From NCBI GenBank assembly GCA_025093985.1, contig JACAAK010000004.1, positions 1,364,001-1,428,000 on the forward strand: a stretch of 64,000 nucleotides of DNA, written 5' to 3'. The stretch comes from Calvatia gigantea (taxonomy: Eukaryota; Basidiomycota; Agaricomycetes; Agaricales; Lycoperdaceae). The notes under the pieces are model-generated. The model saw only the letters and a list, made by a program, of their open reading frames with translations. It searched no databases and had not been told where the DNA came from. A program made the translations under genes and the position numbers. The number at the start of each line of letters is the position of its first letter. Position 1 is the stretch's first letter. Shown one piece after another: positions 53,901 to 64,000 of the stretch.

Positions 53901-56555
53901 CTGAGCTCACAGGGCCTCCTCAGACCCTGTGGACTGGAGAGCTTTTTGACGTGTTGTCACAGCCAAAAAGCGCAAATTCTTCGATTCTAAGATTGAGGAG
54001 ATTGCTGATACTAACAAGTGCCCCTGGGACCTGATGGAATGGGTCAAGGCACACAAGTTACCTGCATACAAGGTGATCTCCTATCAAGGGGAGCCTTGTC
54101 ACACTATGGATTCCCTGTGGGGAGCCCTTCATGGTACCTACAACTCTGCTTCAGGGTAGGATTGTAATACCTCCATCATTGACCTGCTTCCTGACCTGCT
54201 CTGGCAGGAATAGGTCAACTTTTCAGACAAAGAGCTGGTGGACGTGCTGTCTGCCTGCTCCAAAGTCTCTGCACCAGGCCCCTGACCATGTCACTTGGTG
54301 GATGCTCAAACAGATTGTGCTGGGAGATTCCCTGCCAGTCTTTGTAATGTCTAGCTAATGCCTGTGTTCGTCTTGGGTGTTGGCCAGGAGTACTTTAAGG
54401 AATCTATGCCAGTCATTATTCCTAAGCCGGGAAAACCTGCATACTCCACTCCCAAGGCCTTCAGGCCTATTGTTCTTCTCAACACACTGGGTAAGCTGTT
54501 TGAGAAAATGATCGTGACTAGGCTCCAGTTTGACTCTGTCAAATTTGGAGTCTTTCACCCTAATCAGCTCAGAGGTGTGATCCAGAGGTCTACTGAAGAT
54601 GCTGGCCTGATACTGACCCACATTGTTAGAGTGGGGTGGGCAAAGGGCCTTTGGACTAGTGTTGTGGCTTTTGACATAGCACAGTTCTTCCCTTCACTGC
54701 ACCATGAGATGTTGGTTGCAGTACTCCGCAAGCAAGGATTCATCCCTGAGGTGGTCAAGTTCTTTGCGCATTACTTGGTAGGACGCAGGATCCAGTATTG
54801 CTGGGATTCGTTCAAGTCTAGGCCATTTCCTTCCAACATGGGAGTAGGGCAGGGTTCTGTCCTTTCCTCCATCCTCTCTGCCTTGTACATAGCTCTACTT
54901 ATGTGGCTGTTTGATAGGGAGGCTTCCCATCTGGGAACTACTCTCCTGTCTTATATTGATGATAGTACCATCATTGCCCAATCCAAGGATTGGGGTTCGA
55001 ACCTTGCATCCCTTAAAGAGGTATATGGTATCATTTTTAGGCTCTTCGAGCGCTTTACCTTAGTACTTGAGCATGACAAGTCTGAGGTATTTCATTTCTC
55101 CTACAGACACAGGGATGACAACCCACCTATTGACCTGGGCTTTGCCCTGTTCACTAGGTGATACACCACTGCGGCCCAAACCCTTTTAGAGGTATCTGGG
55201 CTTTTATTTTGACTATGCTCTCACTTTTAAGAAGCATATGCATTACTATTCTACTAAGGCTCTCTCCATGGTGAAGGCCATGAAGATGCTTGGTAATTCT
55301 ATGAGGGGCTTGAGGCCTATGCAAAAGCACTTCCTTTATCAGTTATATGTTGTTCCTATTGCAACATATGGCTTTAAGCTCTGGTTCTTCAAGGGTTCAT
55401 GGTGCAAAGCAGCCCTTAAGAGCTTGAATGTCATGCAGTGTCAGGTGGCCCTGTGGATTACGGGCACCTTCCAGGACTGCTCCTACAGGGGCCGCAGAAG
55501 CGTTCGCAGGTCTCATTCCTATCTAGCTTTATATTTAGAAGCTTGCTACTAGGTCTGATTACAGAATTAAGATGTTATTGCTTAACCATCCTTCTTTGGG
55601 CCCTCATGAGCCTGGAGTATTCTGGGGCTGCCAAGTTGCACACCCGCTCTATCAGTCTTATGTCTCCTGCAGTTCACAGGAAGACCAAGGGCTCATTACT
55701 TCAGGCCAATGCCAGCCTAGTTGATCTCATCGAGAGGTTTGAGCCAATGGCTTCAATTAATCGACCCAGATACCACCTCATGGACTGCCACCCTGACCAG
55801 GTGTTGTTCATGGAGGTGAAATTCAATGCAGAGGGTAACATTGACCCAGTGCATATGTATGCTCTCAACGTACGCCTTAGGGAGTGTAGAGAGGACTTCG
55901 GGATTGTCCATATGGCGACAGATGCAAGTCTGCCGCTGCATGGCAAGTTCCAGGCAGTTTCCTCTGCCCATGTCTACCTGCCGATATGAGTGTCTCAGGA
56001 AGATCACTCGCATGGCGGGCTGGGTTACAGCACCTGATGCTAAACTCATGGCCATTACACTTGGTGTTCATTTTGCCTGAAGCAGGAATGACATCAGGCT
56101 TATTCATATATTCACCAATTCTATTGCATCAGCAAAGCTCACAGTTGATCTGTCCATGCACTTTGGGCAGATGCTGTCCCAAGGGTTGTATATAGTGCTT
56201 AAACAATGGCTCTCTGGTGATCCCTAGAGGTACATTGAATTTCTTGCTGTTCCCTTCTTCTGAGAAGTGGGAGTTCCATCATGCTGTTCACCGGCATGTC
56301 ACTTCATTCCCTCAGGTTGTCTACAGTCCAAGGCCATTCACTTCCATTGCCTGCCTCCATAAGGAAGCAGTGGATAAAGCTCTAGAGGATTGGTATCAGC
56401 TGTACTCTACCTCTTTATATAAGGGGCGTAGCAATATAGACCTGTCCTCAGGGACAGACCCATCTATCCTGGGAAAACCATCCTACCTTTCTGGTGGGCC
56501 TTGGCTTCCCTATTTTAGTGGCTCTAACTCGCTCTGCATGAGGGCCGTGCATGCC
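53901..56555 (+). pseudogene. LINE-7 RT and RNase H
   Basis: RT motifs run PIVLLNTLGKLFEKM, VVAFDIAQFFPSLHHEM, MGVGQGSVLSSIL and LSYIDDSTIIAQSKDW (catalytic IDD at about 54955). The segment 54358-55161 is open for 267 codons. RNase H follows with IVHMATDASLPLHGKF (Asp) and the start of DAKLMAI. After frameshifts near 55165, 55480 and 56070 it reaches YLSGGPWLPYFSGSNSLC. At 56555 it jumps to the last ~110 bases of the 3' UTR, so the zinc knuckle and most of the UTR are deleted. Confidence 0.88.
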
Positions 56556-56683
56556 AAGTAGATTACTCTTAACTCATTGGACTTTGTAGTTGGGGGTTTG
56601 TACTCTGCTACTACGCAGACTGCGATCAGGCACCACATTATAAATTGGCACAAGCCTTGATTTTAAAAAAAAAAAAAAAAAAA
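56556..56683 (+). repeat. LINE-7 3' terminus and A-tail
   Basis: This is the conserved LINE 3' end (TTATAAATTGGCACAAGCC) followed by an A-tail. The right target copy AAAGGTGAAAT (56684-56694) matches 51178-51188, proving LINE-7 spans 51189-56683 as one insertion. Confidence 0.9.
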
Positions 56684-58027
56684 AAAGGTGAAATACAGTC
56701 TCTGAAGCAATTGTGATGCCATCTAACAGTGCTGAGTGGCCCAGAGTGATTCTAGCCTTGAAAAACACCTTTTTGCCCTTATAAAACACTATAAAGGTTG
56801 CACTAATGCTGATATTAACTCTGGAGTGACAAGTAAGGTATAAATATGATAGTAGGTTGCTCCAGAGGTCTGGGACATGTAGGACTCTCGAAAACTCGAC
56901 CTCTCTAACCCTCTTTCTCTCCAATACAGGCTGAAACACCACAGAACCCACACCAGCTGAAGTAGACAATGGAATTGTCAGCTAAGCAGATGGGAATGTG
57001 ACTGGGGGAGTAGGACTTGAACCAGTGGCGATGTGGGGTCATATGAGAAGTGGCCCCTGTGTCTGCAAGCCAATGGAAGTCAATATTAAGCTGTAGAGGT
57101 AAAGAGGGAGAGAGTAACAAAGAACTTGCATTTCTGGCAAATTCCCAGGCCTATTGTGCTCCACCCACTGTAGGCGATGAGGGGGGGTCTTGAGGAGTGT
57201 CCTGTGTACATTTCACATGATTCCGACAGTGTCTTGATGAGTTATTGGCAATTTGCTCAGTAGTCTTCTCCTAGGCTTGCTTTTGAGCTGTCTCGAAAGC
57301 CCAGCACTTCTGTATAGTGTGTCTAGACTTGAGACAAAAATTGCATTTTCCAGATGAAGGAGGGGGGTGGGAGCATACAGAAAACACTGTGGAGAAGCTA
57401 GCAGTGTCCTGGGCACATCTGTGGCATTGAAATATCCTCTGTGACAAAAGTCTGGTGTATAGCAGCCTTGTCAAGTTTGTCCATGAGGAGGAGGGAGGAG
57501 GTGAAGGAGGCAAATTCTTCAGATGGGAGGGCTTGAATGAGGGACATAAAAGCTAGTTCTTCATCAAGCTGGGTGAGGGTGAAGTCCAGGAGCCTGAGGT
57601 CCTTGATAGTCTTCACTGCATCTTCAACTCTGTTGAATGAGTGACTGTAGGGACTCCTCCTCGAGTTTCCAGATGGTAAAGAGGTCATCATAGGCATTGA
57701 ATCACATTCCTGGACACTTTTGAAGGTATACAGACTGTAGGGAGGTCCACATCTTGACTGGGTCATCCTGGATGCCATTGAAGTGAATCCTCTGGTTAGC
57801 CTCCACTATAAGGAAGAGCCAACCCACAGCTCTGTCCGCCTTAGCCTCCCAGGCATCCTGAGCAGCTAGCTCAGCCTTAGTGGGGGTATTAGACATGGCA
57901 AGGGGGGAGACTTTCCCAGAAACAATCCTCCACAGACCACTAGCCCTCAACTACACCTCCATCTCACCAGCCCAGGTAGAGTAGTTCATCCCACATAGCT
58001 TCACAAAATTTGGTCTGGATTGAGCCA
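56684..58027 (-). pseudogene. gag: Copia gag and protease
   Basis: On the minus strand from 58027 (ATG of MAQSRPNF...), Gag reads WLRASGLWRIVSG and AAQDAWEAKADRAVGWLF. The helical core has LRLLDFTLTQLDEELAFMSLIQ (in pieces). The zinc knuckle is CNFCLKSRHTIQKCW (about 57310-57360). Protease has FHWLADTGATSHMTPH with the catalytic Asp-Thr-Gly near 57050. Then VLHVPDLWSNLLS and the F..G..A segment reach LINE-7 at 56694. Frameshifts and a TAG near 57950 break it. Confidence 0.88.
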
Positions 58028-58135
58028 TTTTTGTGGTCAGGAGAGCGGAAATAGAGTTGGAGTGGGAGAGAAAGATGTAAGAAGAAGAAAAGGATTAGGA
58101 TTAATTAAAGTGTTGTTTAAAGCTGTTAAAGTGCG

Positions 58136-58147
58136 GGGCCCATAACC
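58136..58147 (-). promoter_or_regulatory. Copia primer-binding site
   Basis: The minus strand reads GGTTATGGGCCC next to the LTR, complementary to the anticodon region of initiator tRNA-Met. Confidence 0.75.
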
Positions 58148-58441
58148 TGTAAAGAGGTGCATGTGGGGGACATTGAGACTGGTCCTAACAGCAGTGGAAC
58201 AAAGTCTATTGATTGGGTATTGGAGGAGATAATCCACAATTACTGTGGACAACTGTAAGAGACTGAATAATGAAGTTACAATACTTTACTCACCTGTGGA
58301 CAACTGTAAGAGACTAAAGGCTCTTAAAGCATCCACAAGAAGCTACAAGTCCACCTGTGTCATGTGACTCATCACCTGACCAAAACTTCATCAGTGATAA
58401 GTCCAAATCTATCTATAGGACTGATGAGACCACATCTAATA
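58148..58441 (-). repeat. Copia 5' LTR
   Basis: TGTAAAGAGG to CATCTAATA (plus strand), 294 bases. It is the same family as 11052-11347 and 37159-37400 and keeps the tandem GACAACTGTAAGAGACT units. The terminal CA has decayed to TA. Confidence 0.85.
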
Positions 58442-59457
58442 ATGACTTACAGAAAAAGTCCACTAGCTCGCCACCTTTGAGCTTCAGGCTGTTGACCATT
58501 CTATTACACACGAGTTTCTGAACTACTATGGGAGCTATGTGACTGAGCCTGCAATGTAACACATCAAGAGTGAGTAGTTTCACCAACTAGCATTTATCTC
58601 CTTGCTGATCTCCCTGACCACTTTGTATAGACCCCTCTCATTCTTAGCAATCTCCGCCATGCATATACCCTTCGGATTACAAATAATACACTTTCTGTGT
58701 GCAAGCATGGTCATAAACCCTGTCTTGTCAAGCCAACCAAGGGAAACAAGCATGTAACTAGCCTCAGGGGAATAGAGGACATCCATCAAATAGAGCTCCG
58801 AAGTTGTATCTCCATTCGGTAATTTGAGAATAATATCTCCCTGGCCAATAGCACTGAAATTTTGCTTGTTGGCCATACACAAGAAACAAGGTGAAATGGT
58901 CTTGAAGGTCATGAACTCATCACAATAAGGTGAGATATGCCAAGAGGATCCTGAATTGAAGATTTTGACTCAAACTGTTGAGGTATGTGGCTCGCTGACC
59001 TTCCTGACTTCATCTATACCTTCATCAGGCATTGTAGAAACATACATGCCTTTGTCAGCAGTCCCATTGTCCTTCTCAAACCATTCCTCGAGCACCTTCA
59101 CTCCTTCCACTTCAACTAATGCCTGAATTCCCCAATCCTCATCAGGCTCCATCCTTATACCATCAGCATCAATGTCTACCATGTCAACCATAAATGACAC
59201 ATCATTCTCATCTTCAACAGCATTTACACTAGCACCAGGCTTAGCTGAAGGTGTTCCCCCACCCTTCTTGTCCTGATTCAGAAGTGGGCACTCTCACTTC
59301 CAGTGGCCAAGTTCTCCACACTTGTGACAAGTGCCTTTCTTCTTCTTTTTCTTCCTATCATTCTTTTCTTTCCCCTTTCCATCTGCTTCAACACCTAGGG
59401 CATCATTGCTTCCTGTCTTGGTTCTTCCCTTGGATCAGTTACTGAAGGATCATGTTC
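58442..59457 (-). pseudogene. Second copia element: zinc knuckle, protease end, pre-integrase
   Basis: From the right: zinc knuckle CHKCGELGHWK, then TGA where CGA is expected, then ECP (about 59285-59340). An acidic spacer (DIDADGIRMEPDEDWG) follows. The protease end is at 58912-58580 (IGQGDIILKLPNGD, LMDVLYSPEASYMLVSLGWLD). Then come HCRLSHIAPIVVQKLV and LKLKGGELVDFF of the pre-integrase domain. It is a different copia lineage from the one to its left, whose 5' LTR cuts it at 58441. Confidence 0.85.
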
Positions 59458-60657
59458 TTTTTTTTTTTTTTTTTTAATCAAGGCTTGTGCCAATTTATAA
59501 TGCAGTGTCCAATCGCAGTCCATGTGTAGCAGAGTACAAACCCCCAACTACAAAGTCCAATGAGTTAAGAGTAATCTACTATTCAGAGACAACCCAACCC
59601 AACCCAAGTGTTAGCCCAGACCAGACCAGACTACCCCCTACTTGCTAAATCCCCCAGTTTCCCAAAATGCCCATCACACTGTAGAAGACCCAGTTGCCCA
59701 GGTCTTGTGGTGTGCACCCAGTGACATACCGCAGTCGAGCGGAGCTTGGCAGTGGTGTCCTGACCTATCCCACAAGCAGTGGGCCCAGTGGCAACAGTGG
59801 CTGAGTACCCAAAAGGGAACAAGTACAATAAGGGAAGCCAGTGCAGAGAGCCCACACTTGGAGCCCTCCAACCCCCAACCCCCCAGACTGAAGGGTATCT
59901 GCCTGGAGCAGACCTGCAGCAACCCCCTGGCAAGGGTAGAAACCCAATACATCACAGAAGCTCCACACCAGGAAAGCAGCAGGCAGAATGAACCTGCCAC
60001 ACCATCCAGGGACCCCACCCCTGTTATTTTACACCTTCTGCCCTGGGACCACCACAAGCAAGCCCAAGGAAAGGAGAACTACCAGGACAGACCCAGAAGA
60101 ACCCCCCAGGGACCCCACCCCTGTTTCCTTATGACTTCCCAGCCTAGCAAGCCAGAAGAAGAGAGACTCGGTATGAGCCCCCCACACATGTCAACTCACC
60201 TGATGCCCGCGTTATTCAGTCTGAAGGCAAACGCCCCAGGGTTTGCCTCCAGAAAATCAATCAGCTCATGAATGGTCTGAGGTCTGTCCAGGTCCCTCTT
60301 ATAAAGGGGACAGCAGACAAAGATGTGATAGTGCCCCTCAAGAGTTGCACCACACTGACAACCAATAGTCTCATTAGGAAAGAACCATACCCTGTACAAT
60401 CCGATTGGTGCATGACCAGTAATGGCACTACATAGCCCTCGTACAGAACGAGTTAGAGCCACTAATATGGGGAAGCCAAGGCCCACTGGAAAGGTAGGAC
60501 GGTTTCCCCAGAATAGATGAGTCTGCCCCTGAGGACAGGTCCATATTGCTATGCCCCTTATATGAAGAGGTAGAGTACAGCTGACACCAATCCTCTAGAG
60601 CTTTATCCACCTGCTTCCTTACAGAGGCGGGCAATGGAAGTGAATGGCCTTAGGCCA
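59458..60657 (-). mobile_element. LINE-8, 5'-truncated
   Basis: The poly-T A-tail starts at about 59458. The 3' UTR and coding end follow (zinc knuckle CQCGATLEGHYHIFVCC and IHELIDFLEANPGAFAF at about 60196-60300). The flanking target copies are AAGGATCATGTTC (59445-59457) and AAGGATTGTGTTC (60658-60670). Confidence 0.9.
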
Positions 60658-60670
60658 AAGGATTGTGTTC

Positions 60671-61410
60671 TTTCCCACTCATCACAGATGATGGTGATAA
60701 GGATGTCTGGCTTAATAGTGTGTTGGAGGGATATATGGAGGCAAGCAGCTGATAGTTGGTTTGAGGCATAAGTGGCTAGCCATCAGGGTAGGGACTGTAT
60801 GATAGCACTCCTGTAATCATCATCATTGATACTAACACCTACAGCAGATAATTCAGCCTTCTTCACATAGAGTTTATTAAGGAATGTATGCACATCCCTT
60901 TTTTCAGGACATCGTGCCATCATAAATTCTTGATGGAGACAAGCTTGCAAAAAGGCACTCTTGTAGGTATAGTCACATACAATGGCATTCCACATCACTT
61001 TGACAGTGGGACATTCAGAGATGACAACAAGGATAGAGTTGGGGAGCTTCTGAGCTAGCAGTGAATGGGCGATGCTCTCATTTCACTCCCATGCTTTGTG
61101 GGTTTCAGTTGGGAGGGGTGGTATGGCTGCCATTTTGGTTTTTAGCTCAACTGTAGACTCAGAATTGGGTGAGGTCTGTACAGGTTTGGATGGAGAAGGA
61201 GTCCTTGGACATGGCACACTACTATCAAAGTGCCCCCACAAGCCTTTCCCTTGCACCACTGTCTGGAAACATAGTGTGAAAATTGCCCAGTTTCCCCCAG
61301 GCACATCCAGCTTGGGAACAGAGGCTGGTAGTATGTCATTGGCTGTAGACATTTCAATGATTGATCTCAAATGAATAAATGTAATCATTCAGCAAAAGCA
61401 CAAGAGGGTG
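60671..61410 (-). pseudogene. gag: Second copia element: Gag N-terminal half
   Basis: From an ATG at 61352, MSTANDILPASVPKLD leads to GGNWAIFTLCFQTVV, the N-W entry motif of copia Gag. A Ser/Pro insertion follows, then FLQACLHQEFMMARCPEKRDVHTFL and SAVGVSINDDDYRSAIIQSLP of the UBN2 core near 60783-60998. It is interrupted by stops and LINE-8. Confidence 0.85.
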
Positions 61411-61782
61411 GGGCCCATAACCTGAAAGAATACAGTAAGATAAACTCAGTTGCTCAAAATACACATGAGAACTAGTATTCATTACCTGAAAGAATACAGT
61501 AAGATAAACTATGGAATAATCAGTGAGATAAGATAGGAATAACACATAGTATACTCACCTAAGTTACTCAAGATATGTGTGAGAACTGAGGTGATGGCTG
61601 AAAATTGTGGCCTACTTATACTACAATGGTCAGTCAAAGATAATCATAGACAATAGGTGAGGGAAATAATAGAAAGAGTGGCCATGGACAATAAGAATAA
61701 AAGAACGACTGAGGGATACAATCCAGCAGTCAATACCATGACCTGTGCCACTCAGCTTCAGCCCAAGTTTGCTACTCCAACA
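61411..61782 (-). repeat. Second copia element: primer site and 5' LTR
   Basis: The primer-binding site GGTTATGGGCCC (61411-61422, minus) is followed by an LTR from 61423, probably to 61782 (minus start TGTTGGAG). It contains a direct repeat of TGAAAGAATACAGTAAGATA (61423 and about 61489). The outer end is uncertain because a gypsy LTR starts four bases later. Confidence 0.6.
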
Positions 61783-61786
61783 ATAT

Positions 61787-62335
61787 TGTCATGACCCACA
61801 CACATTTGCCCACTCTCACTCACTTCCCCTGCTTGTAGTCATCATTACCTTAGTCTGGCTGTATTGGGGTGCTCTTTATTCTTTCTGTCAGTCAGTCCAA
61901 TATCTTGTTTTCTATATTAATCTCTATCCTCTTTAACTCCTCCACTATTACCTTATAATTAGAACTTGATCCCAGTGTCTTGTTAGATGGCCACCCTCAA
62001 TGGCCATCCATTTTTCATTAACCATTACTTTTATACTTCCTGCTTTTCAGACTAGTATATAAACCTAGTCCCCATGCTTGTAATTCCTTAGTCTGATTAT
62101 CAACCATGATTACATCTTCTGATCCTGTTCCTCTCTGTCTCTGTTCCTCTGACTCTCTGACCCTACTCCTTCTTGAAATACAGACTTTGATGATAGCAGA
62201 AAGGTGCAATATATATGTTGAAGCTGCTGAGTCCAAATCTTGTACTTGTCTGATTTCACCTGCTCAGTACATTCTCACCTGATGTCACCTGGCAGCTAAC
62301 ATTTGGCCAATATCCTGCATAACCTGATCATAACA
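61787..62335 (+). repeat. Gypsy 5' LTR (549 bp)
   Basis: TGTCATGACCCACAC to GATCATAACA. It is aligned over its whole length with the solo LTR 47597-48144. Most differences are CpG there and TpG or CpA here. A gag gene follows in the same orientation. Confidence 0.85.
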
Positions 62336-62389
62336 GTATAATCAGACTCTACTTCTCTGTTGTTTTCTTGTCCCTTTATCACTCATTAC

Positions 62390-63360
62390 TATGTCTACCA
62401 TGACTGTCAGGTCACAAACTGCTTCCAAAGCCCAGAAGGCTTCTGTTGCCAGAAGCTGGAAGGCTACCACACCACTTTCCTATGGAACCTCTCAATACAA
62501 AGCTTCTCCAGTAGTAGCACTCCAAAAAACCCCTTTCAAGGAGGTCTTGTAGGAAGGGCCTGATTCCAATCATGAAAATAATGAGGACTGGTTACCTGAC
62601 CAAGGTGAGAACCAGAATCAGAACCCTTTCAACAAGGGACCCCTAGATCCTGGAGATAGTAATGATGGTGGTGATGATGGTGAAGCCCCTCCTGACAGTA
62701 ATACTGGTGATAATAGTGTCCCAAATCCCCAATGCTGAGGTTTGACAATGGTGGAAGCTATTACACTTTTGGCTGACAAGTTAGATGATCAGGCCCATTC
62801 TCAGCTACCCCAAGTATCCCAAACCCCCCATATCAAGGCCTGTGAATCTAACACATTCAACAGTGCTAACCCTGAGGAACTCCATCAGTTTCTGTTCCAA
62901 TGTTGGCTCTACTTTCACTCCAACTCCTTGTTTTTCCTGGCTGACAATAATAAGGTGAACTTCACCCTCACCTATTTGACTGATACTGCTCTCTGATGGT
63001 TTGAGACAGCTATCAACCAAGAGGAGACTCTTGGCACTGTCCACCCATGGACCTCTGACTGGGACCTTTTTGTCCTGGAGCTGAAAACCAATTTAGGGAT
63101 TGTAGACCTATATGGCAAATCTGCCAAACTTTTAGACAACCTTCAGATAAAACACTCCAATGAAATCATGAACTATAACATCAAGTTCATATGGCTGTCA
63201 TCACAGCTTAATTGGAATGATGAGGTGCTTTGCCACTGATACTACAAAGGGCTCCTAGATTGTCTCCAGAACTCCCTGTCCAGTTGTCCCACTGGTAAGC
63301 CCACCACTTTCATCCTAATACAGGAGATTACTCTTGTTGAGATGAGTATACCACAGTAGC
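62390..63360 (+). pseudogene. gag: Ty3/gypsy gag
   Basis: It starts at the ATG at 62390 with a Thr/Ser-rich basic head. An acidic Asp/Asn/Gly spacer leads to MVEAITLLADKLDDQA at 62742. The capsid-like core follows: FNSANPEELHQFLFQCWLYF, VNFTLTYLTDTAL, a stop and WFETAINQEE, then FVLELKTNLGIVDLYGKSAKLL and IKFIWLSSQLNWNDEVL. At least four stops are present, with TGA where Cys, Trp or Arg is expected. It would form retrotransposon particles if intact. No protease or pol follows. Confidence 0.8.
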
Positions 63361-63829
63361 TAATGCTAGTGGTAGAGGGTAGTCATACTCACTGGGAATG
63401 TTGAGAGATACTGGTAGAAGTTGCTAAAGAGTTGGTGTTTCAAGTATAAGAAAGACTAAATTGTCTGAAGGACATACACATACTACATAGTACTTTATAT
63501 ACATATAATCCCTGGTCTGTGCACTATTCTACCTAGTTAGGTGAGGTCTTATCTGCCAGTAGCATATACAGAGCATAATGCATACTACATATGTATCTAA
63601 TAGACCATATAGCCAGCAACCTAGAGTATAGTCTAGTACTATGTCCGTAGCTCATTATCTTGCTTCTAATAGTGAAGTACTCAAGACCCCATTTCAGCTA
63701 TGAATAGTCTGAACCAATGTAGTGGTATGGGATCGAGATTCAACACTCCTCTTCACTTGAGGAAGGGAGATCAACACTTCAACAATTGAGTGGCTTTATT
63801 CCATACTTCAATATTGGAACTAAAAATAA
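63361..63829. other. No gene recognised
   Basis: This AT-rich stretch has repeated TA-containing words (CATACTACAT, ATATAC) and no open frame of interest. It may be the 3' untranslated region and LTR of the copia remnant at 63830-64000. Confidence 0.35.
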
Positions 63830-64000
63830 GTCCTAACTCAGGACAGAAGAGGTTTATTTTGGTTACACCAAGATTCTTCATAAAGATATTGATGGAATTG
63901 TCTTGTGAAGATACATCACCAATAATAATAATACCCTCCTTGATCAATTCTCACATATAGTGGTAATGAATATCCACATGCTTCAACCATTTTTCAACAA
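63830..64000 (-). pseudogene. Copia RNase H C-terminal fragment
   Basis: The minus strand reads KWLKHVDIHYHYM, a stop, ELIKEGIIIIGDVSSQDN and INIFMKNLG, the characteristic HIDIRYHFIRE...ADIFTK ending of copia RNase H. It continues beyond the window edge. One in-frame stop replaces the expected Arg or Val position. Confidence 0.75.

Larger units (their letters stand above)
45641..58441 (-). mobile_element. Copia element split by four insertions
   Basis: One minus-strand Ty1/copia element reads 5' LTR (58441-58148), gag, protease (to 56684), pre-integrase domain (51188-51051), integrase (49263-48150), integrase/RT linker (47591-47412) and a scrap before 45689. Its pieces join in frame-compatible order once LINE-7, the Gag-only element, a solo gypsy LTR and LINE-6 are removed. 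RT, RNase H and the 3' LTR are absent. Confidence 0.85.

Noticed and set aside
61072..61374. 100-codon plus-strand open frame
   Set aside because: It is antisense to the copia Gag N-terminus, which has the expected start and NW motif on the minus strand.

Overview
This window looks like TE-rich DNA from a basidiomycete fungus, most likely an Agaricomycete. The reasons are short GT-AG introns of 47 to 114 bases, Agaricomycete-style Ty3/gypsy polyproteins, copia elements primed by an internal fragment of initiator tRNA-Met, and a family of LINEs with endonuclease, reverse transcriptase, RNase H and a C-terminal zinc knuckle. I see no convincing host gene. Almost every base can be assigned to nested, mostly broken transposable elements. 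Most old copies are nearly free of CpG, and differences between copies are dominated by C-to-T and G-to-A changes, which indicates decay of methylated CpG (RIP-like silencing).

Layout. 1-1131: gypsy gag scrap and two inverted LTRs. 1180-7612: decayed gypsy elements of a second family. 7625-9135: broken zinc-knuckle ORF (minus). 9155-12419: LINE reverse transcriptase/RNase H pieces, interrupted by a 246-bp element carrying a tRNA-like sequence and by a copia LTR. 12420-37158: a minus-strand LINE (LINE-2) holding, like Russian dolls, LINE-B, which in turn holds an 18.3-kb CpG-rich LTR retrotransposon (element C, 14033-32359), and also LINE-3. 37159-41638: copia 5' end and two LINEs. 41639-43545: solo LTR split by a Tc1/mariner element. 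43546-45640: indel-rich second copy of neighbouring DNA. About 45640-58441: one minus-strand copia element split by four insertions (LINE-6, a solo gypsy LTR, a compact Gag-only LTR element, LINE-7). 58442-61782: another copia element split by LINE-8. 61787-64000: gypsy LTR and gag, then the tail of a copia RNase H.

The most interesting object is element C. Its pol (protease, RT, RNase H, integrase) is on the minus strand. Between pol and the minus-strand 3' LTR lie two multi-intron genes on the plus strand, one of them (332 aa) fully open. Both encode unrecognised proteins with basic nuclear-localisation-like motifs, and one has a Cys/His cluster. The LTRs and this antisense module are studded with the 8-mer TTAGATTA/TAATCTAA (16 sites in 6.1 kb, against two that I noticed in the roughly 45 kb outside the element). 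A testable idea is that the antisense proteins recognise this motif, for example for anti-silencing.

Other highlights are a 246-bp LTR-like element with an embedded cloverleaf tRNA (two copies, each with a perfect 5-bp target duplication), an intact fungal Gag-only LTR element (1,787 bp), and an apparent 26-kb inversion between two copia LTRs, revealed by a split target duplication. Several blocks (about 22.83-23.4, 25.34-31.84 and 43.55-45.64 kb) are indel-riddled second copies of clean neighbouring sequence and may be unpolished assembly.
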